A stretch of DNA of 64,000 bases, taken from the NCBI RefSeq assembly GCF_003148685.1, contig NZ_QGGR01000019.1:1-64000 (forward strand). Direction: 5' to 3'. The notes below the pieces were generated by a model. It searched no databases, was not told the origin of the DNA, and saw only the letters and a list, made by a program, of their open reading frames with translations. Numbering within the stretch: the first letter of the stretch is position 1; each line of letters opens with the position of its first letter. The DNA is from Actinoplanes xinjiangensis (GTDB taxonomy: Bacteria; Actinomycetota; Actinomycetes; Mycobacteriales; Micromonosporaceae). Both the position numbers and the translations under genes were made by a program. This document shows positions 17,514 to 27,206 of this stretch, in pieces.

Positions 17514-18389
17514 TCAGGCTGCTGGGGCGGTGAGGACGGCCTTGGCCGCCAGCCGGAAGCGCCCGATCATGGGATTCGGGTCGTCCTTGCGGCTGACTAC
17601 GACGACCCGGCTGGGGGGAGCACCTTCGATCGGGACGGTGACCAGGTCGGGACGCAGTGAGCTGCGCAGATCGCCGACGGGTAGCACGGCGATCGCCTGG
17701 CCACTCGCGACCAGTTCGAGCTTGTCCTCGTAGCTGTCCAGCGGTGGCACATCGGGGCCGAGGAGCTGGTAGGAGGTCCAGTCCCCGGCCTCGAAGGCGC
17801 AGGGTGCTGCCTTTTCGCCGGCCAGTTCCTCCGAGGTCACCGACGCGCGGCCGGCCAAGGAGTGACCGCGTGGGACCACGAGAATCCGGTGTTCCTCGTA
17901 CAGCGGGGTGGTGAGCACCTCGTCGGCGGCCAACGGCAGCGGGGCCCGCCCGATCAGTGCGTCGACGCGCTTGTCGGACAACGCTCTCACGTCGCGGCAG
18001 CTCAGGTGCCGGGTGGCAATCTCGGCGTGCGGGTGGTGGCGGCGCAGTTCCCGGACCGCGGCAGTGATCACGAGGTCTTCGACGTAGCCGATGGTGATCC
18101 GTTCGGTCTCGGCCTGCTTGCGCACGGCCAGCTCGGCCTGCCGGGCGGCCTGCAGCAGGGCTTGGGCCCTGGGGAGGAACGCCTGGCCGGCCGGAGTGAG
18201 CCGGGTGCCCTGGGGTCCGCGGTCCAGCAGTTGTGCGCCGAGATGTTTCTCGAGCCGTTGGATCTGGCGGCTCAGCGCCGGCTGGGCGACGTGCAGCTCG
18301 GCGGCGGCCCGGCCGAAGTGCTGGTGCGCCGCGACGGCTGTGAAGTAGCGCACCAGCCGCAGTTCCAGGTCCTGTCCGAGATCGTTCAC
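17514..18389 (-). CDS. LysR-family transcriptional regulator
   Basis: 291 aa from GTG 18389 (VNDLGQDLELRLVRYFTAVA). N-terminal winged HTH: HFGRAAAELHVAQPALSRQI then QRLEKHLGAQLLDRG, as in the LTTR family; the rest is a type-2 periplasmic-binding-like effector domain with VVPRGHSLAGR. Divergent from the oxidoreductase at 18483 with 93 nt between, the usual arrangement for a regulator of its neighbour. Effector unknown. Confidence 0.92.
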   Translation of the reverse strand: MNDLGQDLELRLVRYFTAVAAHQHFGRAAAELHVAQPALSRQIQRLEKHLGAQLLDRGPQGTRLTPAGQAFLPRAQALLQAARQAELAVRKQAETERITIGYVEDLVITAAVRELRRHHPHAEIATRHLSCRDVRALSDKRVDALIGRAPLPLAADEVLTTPLYEEHRILVVPRGHSLAGRASVTSEELAGEKAAPCAFEAGDWTSYQLLGPDVPPLDSYEDKLELVASGQAIAVLPVGDLRSSLRPDLVTVPIEGAPPSRVVVVSRKDDPNPMIGRFRLAAKAVLTAPAA

Positions 18390-18482
18390 CCGGTTCAGCG
18401 TACCGTCATGTCTTTTCGGAATGATCGGCTTGCCGAACCGGTCTTGGACCGCCAGGCCGTTGCGGCCTTGACTGAGGGAGCG

Positions 18483-19508
18483 ATGTCTCCTCCAGAAAGC
18501 ACAGGCGTGATGAAGGCGATCCAGTTCCACGAGGCCGGCGGACCGGAAGTTCTGCGGTACGACGAGGTGCCGGTACCCGAGATCGGACCGGGCGAGGTCC
18601 TCGTCCGGGTGTACGCGGCGGGCGTCAACCCGCCGGATTGGTACCTGCGGGAGGGTCTGAAGGTAATGCCGGCCGAGATGCGGCCGGCGCTGGAGTTCCC
18701 GTTGACTCCCGGAACGGACATGTCCGGTGTGGTCCAGGCGGTCGCTGCGGACGTGGCGGAGTTCGCCGTCGGTGATGAGGTCTTCGGCATGCTGAGGTTC
18801 CCCGGGTTCAACGGCCGGACGTACGCCGAGCATGTGGCCGCGCCGGCGTCGGACCTGGCCCGCAAGCCGGCCGGTATCGACCACGTGCAGGCGGCCGGGG
18901 CTCCGATGGCCGTGCTCACCGCCTGGCAGTACCTGGTCGATCTCGGCCACGACGTGCCGTCTCCGTTCACCGGTCAGGTGCATCAGCCGGTACCGATCGC
19001 ACCGGGGATGACCGTGCTGGTCAATGGGGCCGCCGGCGGAGTGGGCCACTTCGCGGTGCAGCTGGCGAAATGGAAGGGCGCGCGCGTGGTCGCGGTGGCC
19101 TCGGGCCGCCACGAGCAGTTCCTGCGCAACCTCGGCGCCGACGAGTTCATCGACTACACCCGCACGCGGGCCGCGGACGTGGTCAGCGATGTCGACATCG
19201 TGATCGACACGGTCGGTGGCCCGGACAGCTCACGGTTGCTGACCGTGCTCAAGCGTGGCGGCACCATGCTTCCGGTGTTCTTCGCCCAGTACGACCCGGA
19301 AGAGACGGCACGTCTGGCCATCTCAGTCTCCAACATCCAGGTACGTTCCAACGGCCCCCAGCTCGCCGAGATCGGGCGCCTGTTCGACGAGGGCAAGCTC
19401 CAGGTCGGGGTGGACAGCACGTATCCGCTGTCCGAGGCCGGCAACGCACACACGCGAGCCGCGCAGGGCCACATCCAGGGCAAGATCGTGCTGACGGTGG
19501 TCTCGTGA
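18483..19508 (+). CDS. NAD(P)H quinone oxidoreductase / zinc-independent MDR dehydrogenase
   Basis: 341 aa. GroES-like N-terminal half (FHEAGGPEVLRYDEVPVPEI, GTDMSGVVQAVAADVAEFAV) and a Rossmann half with VLVNGAAGGVGHFAVQLAKW. The Cys/His zinc ligands of alcohol dehydrogenases are absent, so it belongs to the quinone-oxidoreductase branch of the medium-chain family, reducing quinones or enones with NADPH. ATG 18483 is preceded by GAGGGAG; a later in-frame ATG at 18510 is possible. Divergent from a LysR gene and overlapping the next gene by 4 nt. Confidence 0.9.
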   Translation: MSPPESTGVMKAIQFHEAGGPEVLRYDEVPVPEIGPGEVLVRVYAAGVNPPDWYLREGLKVMPAEMRPALEFPLTPGTDMSGVVQAVAADVAEFAVGDEVFGMLRFPGFNGRTYAEHVAAPASDLARKPAGIDHVQAAGAPMAVLTAWQYLVDLGHDVPSPFTGQVHQPVPIAPGMTVLVNGAAGGVGHFAVQLAKWKGARVVAVASGRHEQFLRNLGADEFIDYTRTRAADVVSDVDIVIDTVGGPDSSRLLTVLKRGGTMLPVFFAQYDPEETARLAISVSNIQVRSNGPQLAEIGRLFDEGKLQVGVDSTYPLSEAGNAHTRAAQGHIQGKIVLTVVS

Positions 19509-19808
19509 TCGCCGGGCTGCAGTACGCGGTGGCGAACTACGCTCACGCCCTCGACGTGCCCGCGCTGAAAGCGGTCCTGACCCAGGACATCACCTGGAGC
19601 CTCTCGGTGCCCGGACAGGGCGGACCCGGCCCTGTCGCCGGACGCACGGCGGTGCTCGACTTCGTCCCGTGACGGGCACGCGGCCCAGACGAGAAGGATG
19701 CGGCACCACCTGAGCAATGTCGTGGTCAAGGCCGCGGACGCCGACAGCGCTGAAGTGCGGGCCCATATCGGCGAGAACGTGAAGGTTGGTCTCGTCCGGT
19801 TGTGGTAG
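19505..19808 (+). pseudogene. SnoaL/NTF2-like protein, frameshifted
   Basis: Starts GTG 19505, overlapping the oxidoreductase stop (GTGA). QYAVANYAHALDVPALKAVL, then TWSLSVPGQGG and AVLDFVP end at a TGA at 19670. In the next frame DGHAAQTRRMRHHLSNVVVK continues the SnoaL-like fold to TAG 19808. Removing one C in the run at about 19665-19668 restores a protein of about 100 residues. The operon link suggests an auxiliary role to the oxidoreductase. Confidence 0.7.
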
Positions 19809-19900
19809 CGGACCTGGCCGGTTGGCACTCCCCTACTGGTCGTCAAGCCCGAGGAATCCGCTGGGGCTTCACGTTGGCATGGTGCAGGATGGCCGCCGTG

Positions 19901-20281
19901 ATGCCGACCTTCCCGTGCATGTGCTGCGGGCATCTGACCATGGGCGGGCCGCCCGGCTCGTGTGACATCTGCCCGGTGTGTTTCTGGGAGGACGATGAGG
20001 TGCAGCTGCGCTGGCCTGACTGGGCCGGCGGCGCGAACCGGCCGTCGTTGATCGAGGCGCAGGCCAACTTCAAGTCGTTCGGGGCGTGTGAGGAGCGGTT
20101 TGTGGCCCAGGTGCGGCCGCCTCGCGATGATGAGCCGCTGGATCCGAACTGGCGCCCCATCGACCTCGAACGGGACCACTTCGAGCGCCGAGGCGACCAA
20201 GAGGCGCCGTGGCCTGACGACCGCACTGTCCTGTATTGGTGGCGCTACCGCGACGCCGGATTCTGGCGTCGCGGTAGCTGA
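19901..20281 (+). CDS. Cysteine-rich CPCC-domain protein
   Basis: 126 aa. The N-terminal FPCMCCG…CDICPVCFWEDDEVQ pattern is the CPCC zinc-finger-like family (Cys_rich_CPCC), with WAGGANRPSLIEAQANFKSF after it. Probably binds zinc; biological role unknown. ATG 19901 taken, ATG 19889 also possible. Confidence 0.85.
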   Translation: MPTFPCMCCGHLTMGGPPGSCDICPVCFWEDDEVQLRWPDWAGGANRPSLIEAQANFKSFGACEERFVAQVRPPRDDEPLDPNWRPIDLERDHFERRGDQEAPWPDDRTVLYWWRYRDAGFWRRGS

Positions 20282-20471
20282 GGCTCGTCAGCTGGCTTGC
20301 TGGTCGAGGCGGGTCAGGAGTCCGTCGAAGATCTGCTCGCGGGCGACTGTCCCCGGCAGCGGACAGTCGCGGTGACAGCACGAGCTTTTTCTCGGCGGCA
20401 GATGAGTATGCGGCGGGGGCCCGTCGGCATACGTCTCGGATACGGTGGTGATCGCTCGCTACAGTCCGGCC

Positions 20472-21098
20472 ATGCCGTACATCCGGGGTCGTGTCCTTCT
20501 GCGTAGGTGCTTCCGGGCAGACCAGTACACCTTCGTCAAGCCAATGCGAGTGGTAAGTGACGATGATGCGGGTCTTCTGCTCTGGATGCCGGCCGGAAGC
20601 GAGTTCGCCGTCCTCGTTGATGCTGAGGGAAAGACGCTGCACGATCGACCTCAAGACGAGATGCGTCAGCCAAGGCTCGTGCCGAAGATCTGGCGTGATC
20701 ACGACATCCTGGTATTGATGCCGCCCGACGCCTTGCACTCCATCTGGTGGTTCTTCAAGCAGGGCCGTTTCGTCGGCTGGTACGTGAACCTCGAGACACC
20801 CTTCACTCGTCATGATGAGGGCGTCGACACCACCGACCTGGTACTGGACATCTGGGTGGAACCCAGCCGGAGCTGGGAATGGAAGGACGAGGAGGAAATG
20901 GCCGCTCGCATCGGGCGACCGCTGTACTTCGACAGGGCCACGGCCGAGGCTATCCGAGCCGAAGGCGAACGGCTCATCAAGCTCGCTGAGGCTGCGGACT
21001 TTCCCTTCGACGGCACCCACCTCGATTTTCAGCCTGATCCGGAGTGGTCACCGATGCAGTTGCCCAGCGGCTGGGAGTCGGCGAAGCCACATCCGTGA
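20472..21098 (+). CDS. DUF402-domain protein
   Basis: 208 aa from ATG 20472 (GTG 20445 is also in frame). KPMRVVSDDDAGLLLWMPAG, DILVLMPPDALHSIWWFFKQ and the acidic VDTTDLVLDIWVEPSRSWEW match the DUF402 beta-barrel found in FomD-like nucleotide hydrolases, where clustered Asp/Glu bind metal. Cytosolic. A C-terminal helical tail carries EEMAARIGRPLYFDRATAEA, typical of actinobacterial members. Substrate unknown. Confidence 0.8.
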   Translation: MPYIRGRVLLRRCFRADQYTFVKPMRVVSDDDAGLLLWMPAGSEFAVLVDAEGKTLHDRPQDEMRQPRLVPKIWRDHDILVLMPPDALHSIWWFFKQGRFVGWYVNLETPFTRHDEGVDTTDLVLDIWVEPSRSWEWKDEEEMAARIGRPLYFDRATAEAIRAEGERLIKLAEAADFPFDGTHLDFQPDPEWSPMQLPSGWESAKPHP

Positions 21099-21156
21099 TT
21101 GGCACGGTACCGAGCCTGCCGCCACGCGGATCTCTGGGAGCGGTGCCAGAGCTACG

Positions 21157-21221
21157 TCGGCTCTCGGCCACCGAACGTGACGCCAACGGCAACTCAACAC
21201 GCGGACTGCGGCAGAGTAGTG
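21157..21221 (+). repeat. Diverged partial copy of the 92-bp repeat
   Basis: Only the right half is recognisable: CGTGACGCC, CGGC, then GCGGACTGCGGCAGAGTAGT, compared with GCGGACAGCGGCAGAGGAGT in copy C. Confidence 0.45.
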
Positions 21222-21256
21222 TTTTTCCACGCCGTGCACGCCAACCTTGATCACCT

Positions 21257-21802
21257 CTACGGCTGTCTTCCCGCTTGGCGGCGCTCACGGCGGCCGATCG
21301 CGGTTAGGCGATGCACTGAATAGGCAGCCGCCGCACCTACCACTACACCTGCCAAATTGTGGATGATGTCGGCGATCTCGCAGACGCCCCTGTTCATTGC
21401 CGTCTGGAGGCCCTCGGCAAGGAAGACGAATACTGCTGCCGTCGCCGCGCTGGCGGCGGCCTTTCTGCTGGCCATAGCCGCAGCGAAGGTGAATGGCACA
21501 TACAGCACTGCGTTCAGGACAGCCTGGGCGTCAAGGACTGTCAGACGTTCGGTGCCGCTACACGAGGCGATCAGCTCGACGTCGATAGCGTCAAACTCCA
21601 AACCGCGCCGACCGCTGACGAACATGGCTAGGACGACGCCGCCCAGACTCAACGACGCCAAAAATGACCAAACCATGCTGAACCGCAGAAGACGTCGGCA
21701 CAGCCACGCCAAGGCCAGGCAGAGGACAATGATAACCGGCGCCGCGACTACGACCGCCCTTTCCGTAGCCAAAGACCAGAACATCTGGAACACGCCGGAC
21801 AT
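21257..21802 (-). CDS. VanZ-like membrane protein
   Basis: 181 aa with about five hydrophobic segments. VLNAVLYVPFTFAAAMASRK, LAEGLQTAMNRGVCEIADII and HNLAGVVVGAAAAY fit the VanZ family (N-x-x-L-Y-x-P-F, E-x-x-Q, C-(D/E)-x-x-D-x-x-x-N). VanZ proteins give low-level teicoplanin tolerance in enterococci but most family members have no known role. Confidence 0.75.
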   Translation of the reverse strand: MSGVFQMFWSLATERAVVVAAPVIIVLCLALAWLCRRLLRFSMVWSFLASLSLGGVVLAMFVSGRRGLEFDAIDVELIASCSGTERLTVLDAQAVLNAVLYVPFTFAAAMASRKAAASAATAAVFVFLAEGLQTAMNRGVCEIADIIHNLAGVVVGAAAAYSVHRLTAIGRRERRQAGRQP

Positions 21803-22019
21803 CGTTCGCTCTCATCCTCCAAGTACAAGAGGGCTCGGGTACGCCTTCATCGTGTACCCGTAAGCCGGCCTTGGCCTCGGCGCTGGAGCGGTTGCAGTCG
21901 GATTATGAAGATCACCGGCGGAGCCCGCATCGAAGAGGATCGCCATGATCCTTCGTAGCGAGCGGATCGCGGCAGATCAGTACTTTCGTACTACCGCGTA
22001 GGCCTGTGCCGCGGCACTC

Positions 22020-22421
22020 TCAATCGGCGTCCCTCTTGGGAGGCAAAGCGAAGGCATCGTCAGGAACCACGCAATTACTGAGGGGCCCAGGCGATAGTGG
22101 CCATGGGTCGTTCGCCACTACCTCAGCGCGCCATCCGCCTACATCCAGGCCGTCGCGGTGGTATGCGGTCAGCCGCTCATCCGCCGCGTCTCCGACAAGG
22201 CCCGCGTGATCAAGGATGACATAGAGGGCGTCAGCGGCAGATGACACCATCGCCTCAGCATCGTCGGTGCTGGCACCTGAGTTGAGGTCCTGGTATATCC
22301 GGCGGGCGGCGGCCAGAAGACGATCCGCATCGGTGACGGTGAAATCGCGCCGTAGCCGTATCGACAGCTTCAGGCCGTCGATCAGCTGATTCCCAGCGTC
22401 AGCATCATCATTCGCCGTCAC
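22020..22421 (-). CDS. Hypothetical soluble protein
   Basis: 133 aa from GTG 22421; start uncertain because the frame is open further upstream. Helical: DGLKLSIRLRRDFTVTDADR, LLAAARRIYQDLNSG, ADALYVILDHAGLVGDAADE. No motif recognised. Confidence 0.55.
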   Translation of the reverse strand: MTANDDADAGNQLIDGLKLSIRLRRDFTVTDADRLLAAARRIYQDLNSGASTDDAEAMVSSAADALYVILDHAGLVGDAADERLTAYHRDGLDVGGWRAEVVANDPWPLSPGPLSNCVVPDDAFALPPKRDAD

Positions 22422-22818
22422 TTCGGCAGGATAGCGAGGCCTCCCGCGTACCTCACCCGATGGCCCCCGAAGCGCTGTCGCCAACATGCGGTCGGCGGCA
22501 GATCCGGATGTCTCCTGCGATGATCGAGTCCATGGAAGTTCATGTCGCCGAGGGAGCACTCCGTGCAGCAATGCCTGCGCTGGATAGCGGGCTTGAACCC
22601 ACCGTCGGCCGGCGTCGGTAATTTAGTCGTCGAGCCGGACGGACGTGCGCCTGACTTCCCATCGGATGAGGAACGTCGTTTCCCGTGCAGCGTGGCTCGC
22701 CGCGAAGGGCTGCCCGTGGTCGAGATCCAGGCCCGGTTGCCGTTGCTGACCAGGCGAGCTGCCGTCGCGCGACGGCCTCGGTCGTCTCACCACCGTGTCG
22801 CTTGTCTATGCTGCCGCA
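22422..22818. other. Intergenic region with possible gene fragment
   Basis: A plus-strand frame at about 22563-22755 reads GLNPPSAGVGNLVVEPDGRA and ARREGLPVVEIQARLPLLTR, which looks protein-like but runs into the next gene in the wrong frame; it may be a decayed gene. CGGCGGCAGATCCGGATG near 22494 resembles the right edge of repeat copy B. Confidence 0.35.
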
Positions 22819-23463
22819 ATGTCCAAGATCGGGTTCCTGTTAGCGGTACCGGCGGTGGTGCTGGCAGGCGCCTGCGCTCAGGCCGACGCTACGCCGGCCA
22901 CTGCCCCCGTCCCTGCTGGCTGCGATCCCACCGCCAATCCGCTCACCTGGTCTTCCACCCGGACGACGCCGATCCTGGTCGAGGCGGCCCGATACGGGGC
23001 CGCCGAACTTGCCGCCGGCACAACCGGGACACCGCTGCTGAACCAGCCGTTCACGCCGTCGATCACCAACGTCGCCGCGCCCGCCTCCTGGCTGATCGAC
23101 CTGGGCAACTCGCTGGCACGAGAGACCGGGAAACCGGTACACACCGACGCGCCGTCCGCCGAAGGACAGTCCTTCGGGATGGCGTCCGGCCCGGAACAGA
23201 CACCCGTCGTCCTCTACACCGGCGTCGACCAAGTCTCCGCCGACTTCGAGGTGCAGTGCCATCCCACCGTACGGGGCACCCTCCACGCCTGGTCCCAAAC
23301 CGTGGCCGGCGGCGTGGCCTGCGAATACCAACCCGACGTCCAACTCGACACCTTCGGCCGGCTGGCCCTGCAACTGTGCCCGCCCGACCTGCTGACGCCA
23401 CCGCCCAGCGATCCCGTCGAAGGAGAACAACTTCCCGACGGGATCAGCCCTGAACTGAACTGA
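22819..23463 (+). CDS. Secreted lipoprotein, unknown function
   Basis: 214 aa. Signal peptide with lipobox LAGAC (Cys at residue 19). The mature chain has three further Cys and reads CDPTANPLTWSSTRTTPILV, HPTVRGTLHAWSQTVAGGVA, LQLCPPDLLTPPPSDP. ATG 22819 is preceded by TGCTGCCGCA, a weak ribosome site. No family recognised. Confidence 0.7.
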   Translation: MSKIGFLLAVPAVVLAGACAQADATPATAPVPAGCDPTANPLTWSSTRTTPILVEAARYGAAELAAGTTGTPLLNQPFTPSITNVAAPASWLIDLGNSLARETGKPVHTDAPSAEGQSFGMASGPEQTPVVLYTGVDQVSADFEVQCHPTVRGTLHAWSQTVAGGVACEYQPDVQLDTFGRLALQLCPPDLLTPPPSDPVEGEQLPDGISPELN

Positions 23464-24011
23464 AGAAACGAACTCCACGCCACGGGCAGCGCCTCCACGA
23501 GGCAGCCCGGGCTCACGATCACCTCGGCTTCCCCCAGTGAAGCCCGCGCTCCGACGTACCATGTCGCCGCTTCGAGTAAGACTTCGATCATCGGCATGAC
23601 CGGGGGCACCCGATCCATCGCTGTCCGCCGCACCTACGTGACGGCGAGCCGATACACCGCCGAGCTGCTCGCGCAGATCCGGATGGCCTCCCGCCAGGGC
23701 CAGCGTGACAATCTAAGGTTTCGGTGCGCCCCGCGATCGAGTTGGAACTCGACGACGACGGAGCCAGCGGTTAACCGTGGACGCCGGCGTTCCTCCGCGG
23801 GTCCGGGCGGCGCGGCGCAGGAGCCTGCGGCTCATGCAATGGCCCGCGCTGCCGATCGGCTAGATGGCAGGAGAGTTGACCGGCGCTGTATGCGGGCTGT
23901 CAGCGGCGCGGATCACGGGTCACTGATGGGTGGCGGCGGATCGTGTGACGACGCCTCCGGGTGAGGAGTTGCGCGACGGTGCCGGTCGTTCGTGAGGTGG
24001 GACGAGAAGCT
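23464..24011. other. Intergenic region, no gene supported
   Basis: About 550 nt. Several short open frames on both strands but none with consistent codon bias. GACGAGAAGCT ahead of 24012 is the probable ribosome site of the next gene. Confidence 0.35.
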
Positions 24012-27000
24012 ATGGGTATCCGGTCGTCGGTGTCGCGCACGCTCGGGTTCTCGGCCGTGTACCTGGCGGCGACCTACGCCGGGCGGCTGACCGTGATGGA
24101 CCAGACGAACCTGAGCCTGGTCTGGCCCGCCGCCGGGGTGTCGGCGATCTGGTTCGCGGTCCAGTACCGGTCCCGCTGGCGTGCCGCGGACGTGCTGGCG
24201 CTGTCCGCCGTCACCGTGGCGGTCAACCTGCTGACGGGCGCGTCTCTGCCGCTGGCCGCGTGTTTCGTACTGGCCAACGTCGTACAGGCGTCCTTGTTCG
24301 CATTTCTGCTGTACCGGTGGTTGCCACACCTGTGGGCAACCGACGGCGACAGCCGGTTGACCCGTACCCGGGAACTGTGGCGCTTGTCGACCGCAGCGTT
24401 GGTCAGTACCGGCGGCGGCGCGGTGATCGGTCCGACCGGAGTGTGGGCGGTCACCGGAACGTATTCGTGGCTGGCCACGGCGGTGTGGATGACCCGCAAC
24501 ACGGTCAGCATCCTGCTGTTCATCGCAGTGTGGCTGACCTGGGGATACTCCTGGCGCCACGGCAAGGCAGCGGGCTTGCGGAACTGGCGCGCCCGGTGGC
24601 GGGGCACGTCGGTACCGCGCCGCGTCGAGTACGTCGGCATTGTCGTGGCTTCGGCGGCGGCCTACTACTTCGTCTTCGGCATCAGCCACGGCCTGCCGCT
24701 CGCCTTCCCACTCATCGCCATGACGATCTGGGCCGGGTCGCGCCTGCACACCGGGTTCGTAGTCGTCCACGACCTGGTCTTCGGCTCCGTCGCGGTGCTG
24801 TTCACCCTGTATGGCACCGGTGTCTTCGCCCATATCGACTCGCATGCCGCCCGCGCCCTGACAGCGCAGGCCTTCGTCGGGCTGATCGCCGTGGCCGGGC
24901 TGGCGCTGGCGCTGGGCCGCGACGAACGCACCGCCCTGATCCTGCAACTACGCGGCGAGCAGCAGGCTTCCGGTAAGCAGGCGAAGCTGATGACGGCCAT
25001 CGTCGACTCGATGTCCGACGGCCTCACCGTCGTCGACGAGCAGGGCCGTGTACTGCTGCGTAACCCCGCCGTACGGCGCCTCGTCGGCGGCGCCGCCGGC
25101 ATCTCTGAGCGTATGGCCGAGCCCGGCGTGTACGGCCTGTTCCACCCGGACGGGTCCCCGCTCACCGCCGAGGAGATGCCGTCCCGGCGGGCCCTGGCCG
25201 GCACGGACGTGCATCAGATGGACATCCTGGTGCGTCATCCCGGCGTACCCGAGGGCCGGCTGCTCAGCGTCAGTTCCTCGCTGCTGCCCGACGGTATCGA
25301 CGGCACCCGGTGCGCGGTCACCGTCTTTCACGATGTCACCGCCGAACGCCGGCATCGCAACGAGCTGGCGGCCTTCGCCGGCGTGGTCGCTCACGATCTG
25401 CTCAATCCGCTGGCCACCGTCCAGAACTGGACCGAATCACTCACCGAGGATCTCGACGCCGACTCGACGGGACTCGACGGGGCGCGGACCCGCGACGGGT
25501 TGACGCGGATCGGCCGGGCCGCCCGCCGGATGAACAGCATGATCGACGACCTGCTCGAATACACCACCGCCCGGGATGCGACGCTGGCCCCCACGCTGGT
25601 CGACCTCGGCGAGGTGGTCCACGACGTGGCCATCGCCCGTATGGACCAGGTCGAGAGCAGCGGCAAGCGGGTGCCGGCCTTCGACATCGACGATCTGCAC
25701 CCGGTGTACGCCGACCCGGTGCTGGTACGCCAGCTGCTGGAGAACCTGATCAGCAACGCCATCAAGTACACCGCCGCGGACGTCACGCCGCACATCCGGA
25801 TCCGCAGCAGGCTCGCCGATCACCTCGTCACCGTGACGATCGACGACAACGGGATCGGCATCCCCGAAGGCCAGCACGCCAGCATCTTCGACGACTTCCA
25901 CCGCGCCCACCGCGCCGCCGGCTACCACGGAACCGGCCTGGGCCTGGGAATCTGCAAACGTATCGTCGAGCGCCACGGCGGCGGCATCACCGCGTCCGCC
26001 CGCACCGACGGACCCGGCTCGCGCTTCACGTTCACCCTGCCCGCCGACGCCGTCACCGTCTCCCCCGCGGCCGACCGCACCGCCGAGCTCGCCGACCACC
26101 CGTTCACGAATCCCGTGCCCACCGCTACCGTCCCGCCGGCCGCGGCGGGCGATGAACTCCCCGAACGGCGATCCGCGCCCACGGGCGCGGGCTTTCAGCA
26201 CGCCGCTCACCTCGCACTGGACTACCTCCAGCAACAGATGCCGCTGACGTTCTGGTCGGTCACCCGCGTGGAGAACGGGCGCCAGACCTACCTGTACCTG
26301 GACCCCGACAATGGCTACGGCCTACGTCAAGGCGACAGCCATCCCTGGTCGGACAGCTACTGCATTCACATGGCCGCCGGCCACAGTCCGACCGTCGCCC
26401 GCGACGCGCGAGCCGTACCCGAGTACGCCGACGCCGCGGTCAACCAGATCCTCGACATCGGCACGTACGCCGGAGCGGTCATCACCGAACCCGACGGCTC
26501 GCTGTTCGGCGGAATCTGTGGCCTGGACCCACAGACCCACACCGGCGACCCGGTCATGAACGATGCCGAACCGCTGCTAGCCGTGCTGGGCCGGCTTCTC
26601 ACCGCCGCCCTGGCCGCCGACCGGGCACAGGACCGGGCAACGAACGCCGTACTGCGCGAACAGCTGCGCGCCGACACCGACGCCCTCACCGGTCTACCGA
26701 ACCGACGCGCCTGGCAGCACATCATCGAGCAGGCCCAAACCCGATTCGAACGTCTCGGCGACCCCACCGTCATCGCCATGCTGGACCTCGACCGGCTCAA
26801 GATCATCAACGACACCCGAGGACACACCGCCGGTGACGCCTACATCCGGGCCGCCGCGTCCGCCGCCCACCACGCCATCCGCGACACCGACTTCATCGCC
26901 CGGCTCGGCGGCGACGAATTCGGCATCGTCCTGAACCAGTGCACCATCGTCGACGCCCAGACCGTCATCGCCCGCATCAACACCGAACTTGAAGCAGCCG

Positions 27001-27155
27001 GCGTCGCCGGATCAATCGGATGGGTCTCGGTCAACGCCGAAGAAGGTTTCCTCACCGCGATAGACCAGGCTGACGCAGCCATGTACGCCATCAAGCAACA
27101 ACGACGCAGGAGACCGGAAGCCGCATCACCGTCGCCACTGTCGCCCTCTTTCTGA
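24012..27155 (+). CDS. MASE1-PAS-histidine kinase-GAF-GGDEF fusion protein
   Basis: 1047 aa. Residues about 5-300: MASE1-type membrane sensor (TNLSLVWPAAGVSAIWFAVQ). About 325-445: PAS. About 446-530: HisKA with phospho-acceptor His near 461 (VVAHDLLNPLATVQNWTESL). About 560-690: HATPase with NLISNAIKYT, DDNGIGIPEG and HGTGLGLGICKRIVERHGG. About 730-865: GAF-like (FWSVTRVENGRQTYLYLDPD). About 880-1035: diguanylate cyclase with intact GGDEF near 965 and an RDTD inhibitory site exactly five residues before it. No receiver domain. It should autophosphorylate and also make c-di-GMP under product inhibition. ATG 24012 chosen; an upstream GTG adds 17 residues. Confidence 0.9.
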   Translation: MGIRSSVSRTLGFSAVYLAATYAGRLTVMDQTNLSLVWPAAGVSAIWFAVQYRSRWRAADVLALSAVTVAVNLLTGASLPLAACFVLANVVQASLFAFLLYRWLPHLWATDGDSRLTRTRELWRLSTAALVSTGGGAVIGPTGVWAVTGTYSWLATAVWMTRNTVSILLFIAVWLTWGYSWRHGKAAGLRNWRARWRGTSVPRRVEYVGIVVASAAAYYFVFGISHGLPLAFPLIAMTIWAGSRLHTGFVVVHDLVFGSVAVLFTLYGTGVFAHIDSHAARALTAQAFVGLIAVAGLALALGRDERTALILQLRGEQQASGKQAKLMTAIVDSMSDGLTVVDEQGRVLLRNPAVRRLVGGAAGISERMAEPGVYGLFHPDGSPLTAEEMPSRRALAGTDVHQMDILVRHPGVPEGRLLSVSSSLLPDGIDGTRCAVTVFHDVTAERRHRNELAAFAGVVAHDLLNPLATVQNWTESLTEDLDADSTGLDGARTRDGLTRIGRAARRMNSMIDDLLEYTTARDATLAPTLVDLGEVVHDVAIARMDQVESSGKRVPAFDIDDLHPVYADPVLVRQLLENLISNAIKYTAADVTPHIRIRSRLADHLVTVTIDDNGIGIPEGQHASIFDDFHRAHRAAGYHGTGLGLGICKRIVERHGGGITASARTDGPGSRFTFTLPADAVTVSPAADRTAELADHPFTNPVPTATVPPAAAGDELPERRSAPTGAGFQHAAHLALDYLQQQMPLTFWSVTRVENGRQTYLYLDPDNGYGLRQGDSHPWSDSYCIHMAAGHSPTVARDARAVPEYADAAVNQILDIGTYAGAVITEPDGSLFGGICGLDPQTHTGDPVMNDAEPLLAVLGRLLTAALAADRAQDRATNAVLREQLRADTDALTGLPNRRAWQHIIEQAQTRFERLGDPTVIAMLDLDRLKIINDTRGHTAGDAYIRAAASAAHHAIRDTDFIARLGGDEFGIVLNQCTIVDAQTVIARINTELEAAGVAGSIGWVSVNAEEGFLTAIDQADAAMYAIKQQRRRRPEAASPSPLSPSF

Positions 27156-27206
27156 GGCCGAGCCCACGGGAAGGTGCTGCCGATGATCCACAGCCGGGAC
27201 GACGCG

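Noticed and set aside
22543..22790. Gene fragment reading VVEIQARLPLLTR
   Set aside because: Protein-like but without a supported end; it continues into the lipoprotein gene in the wrong frame.
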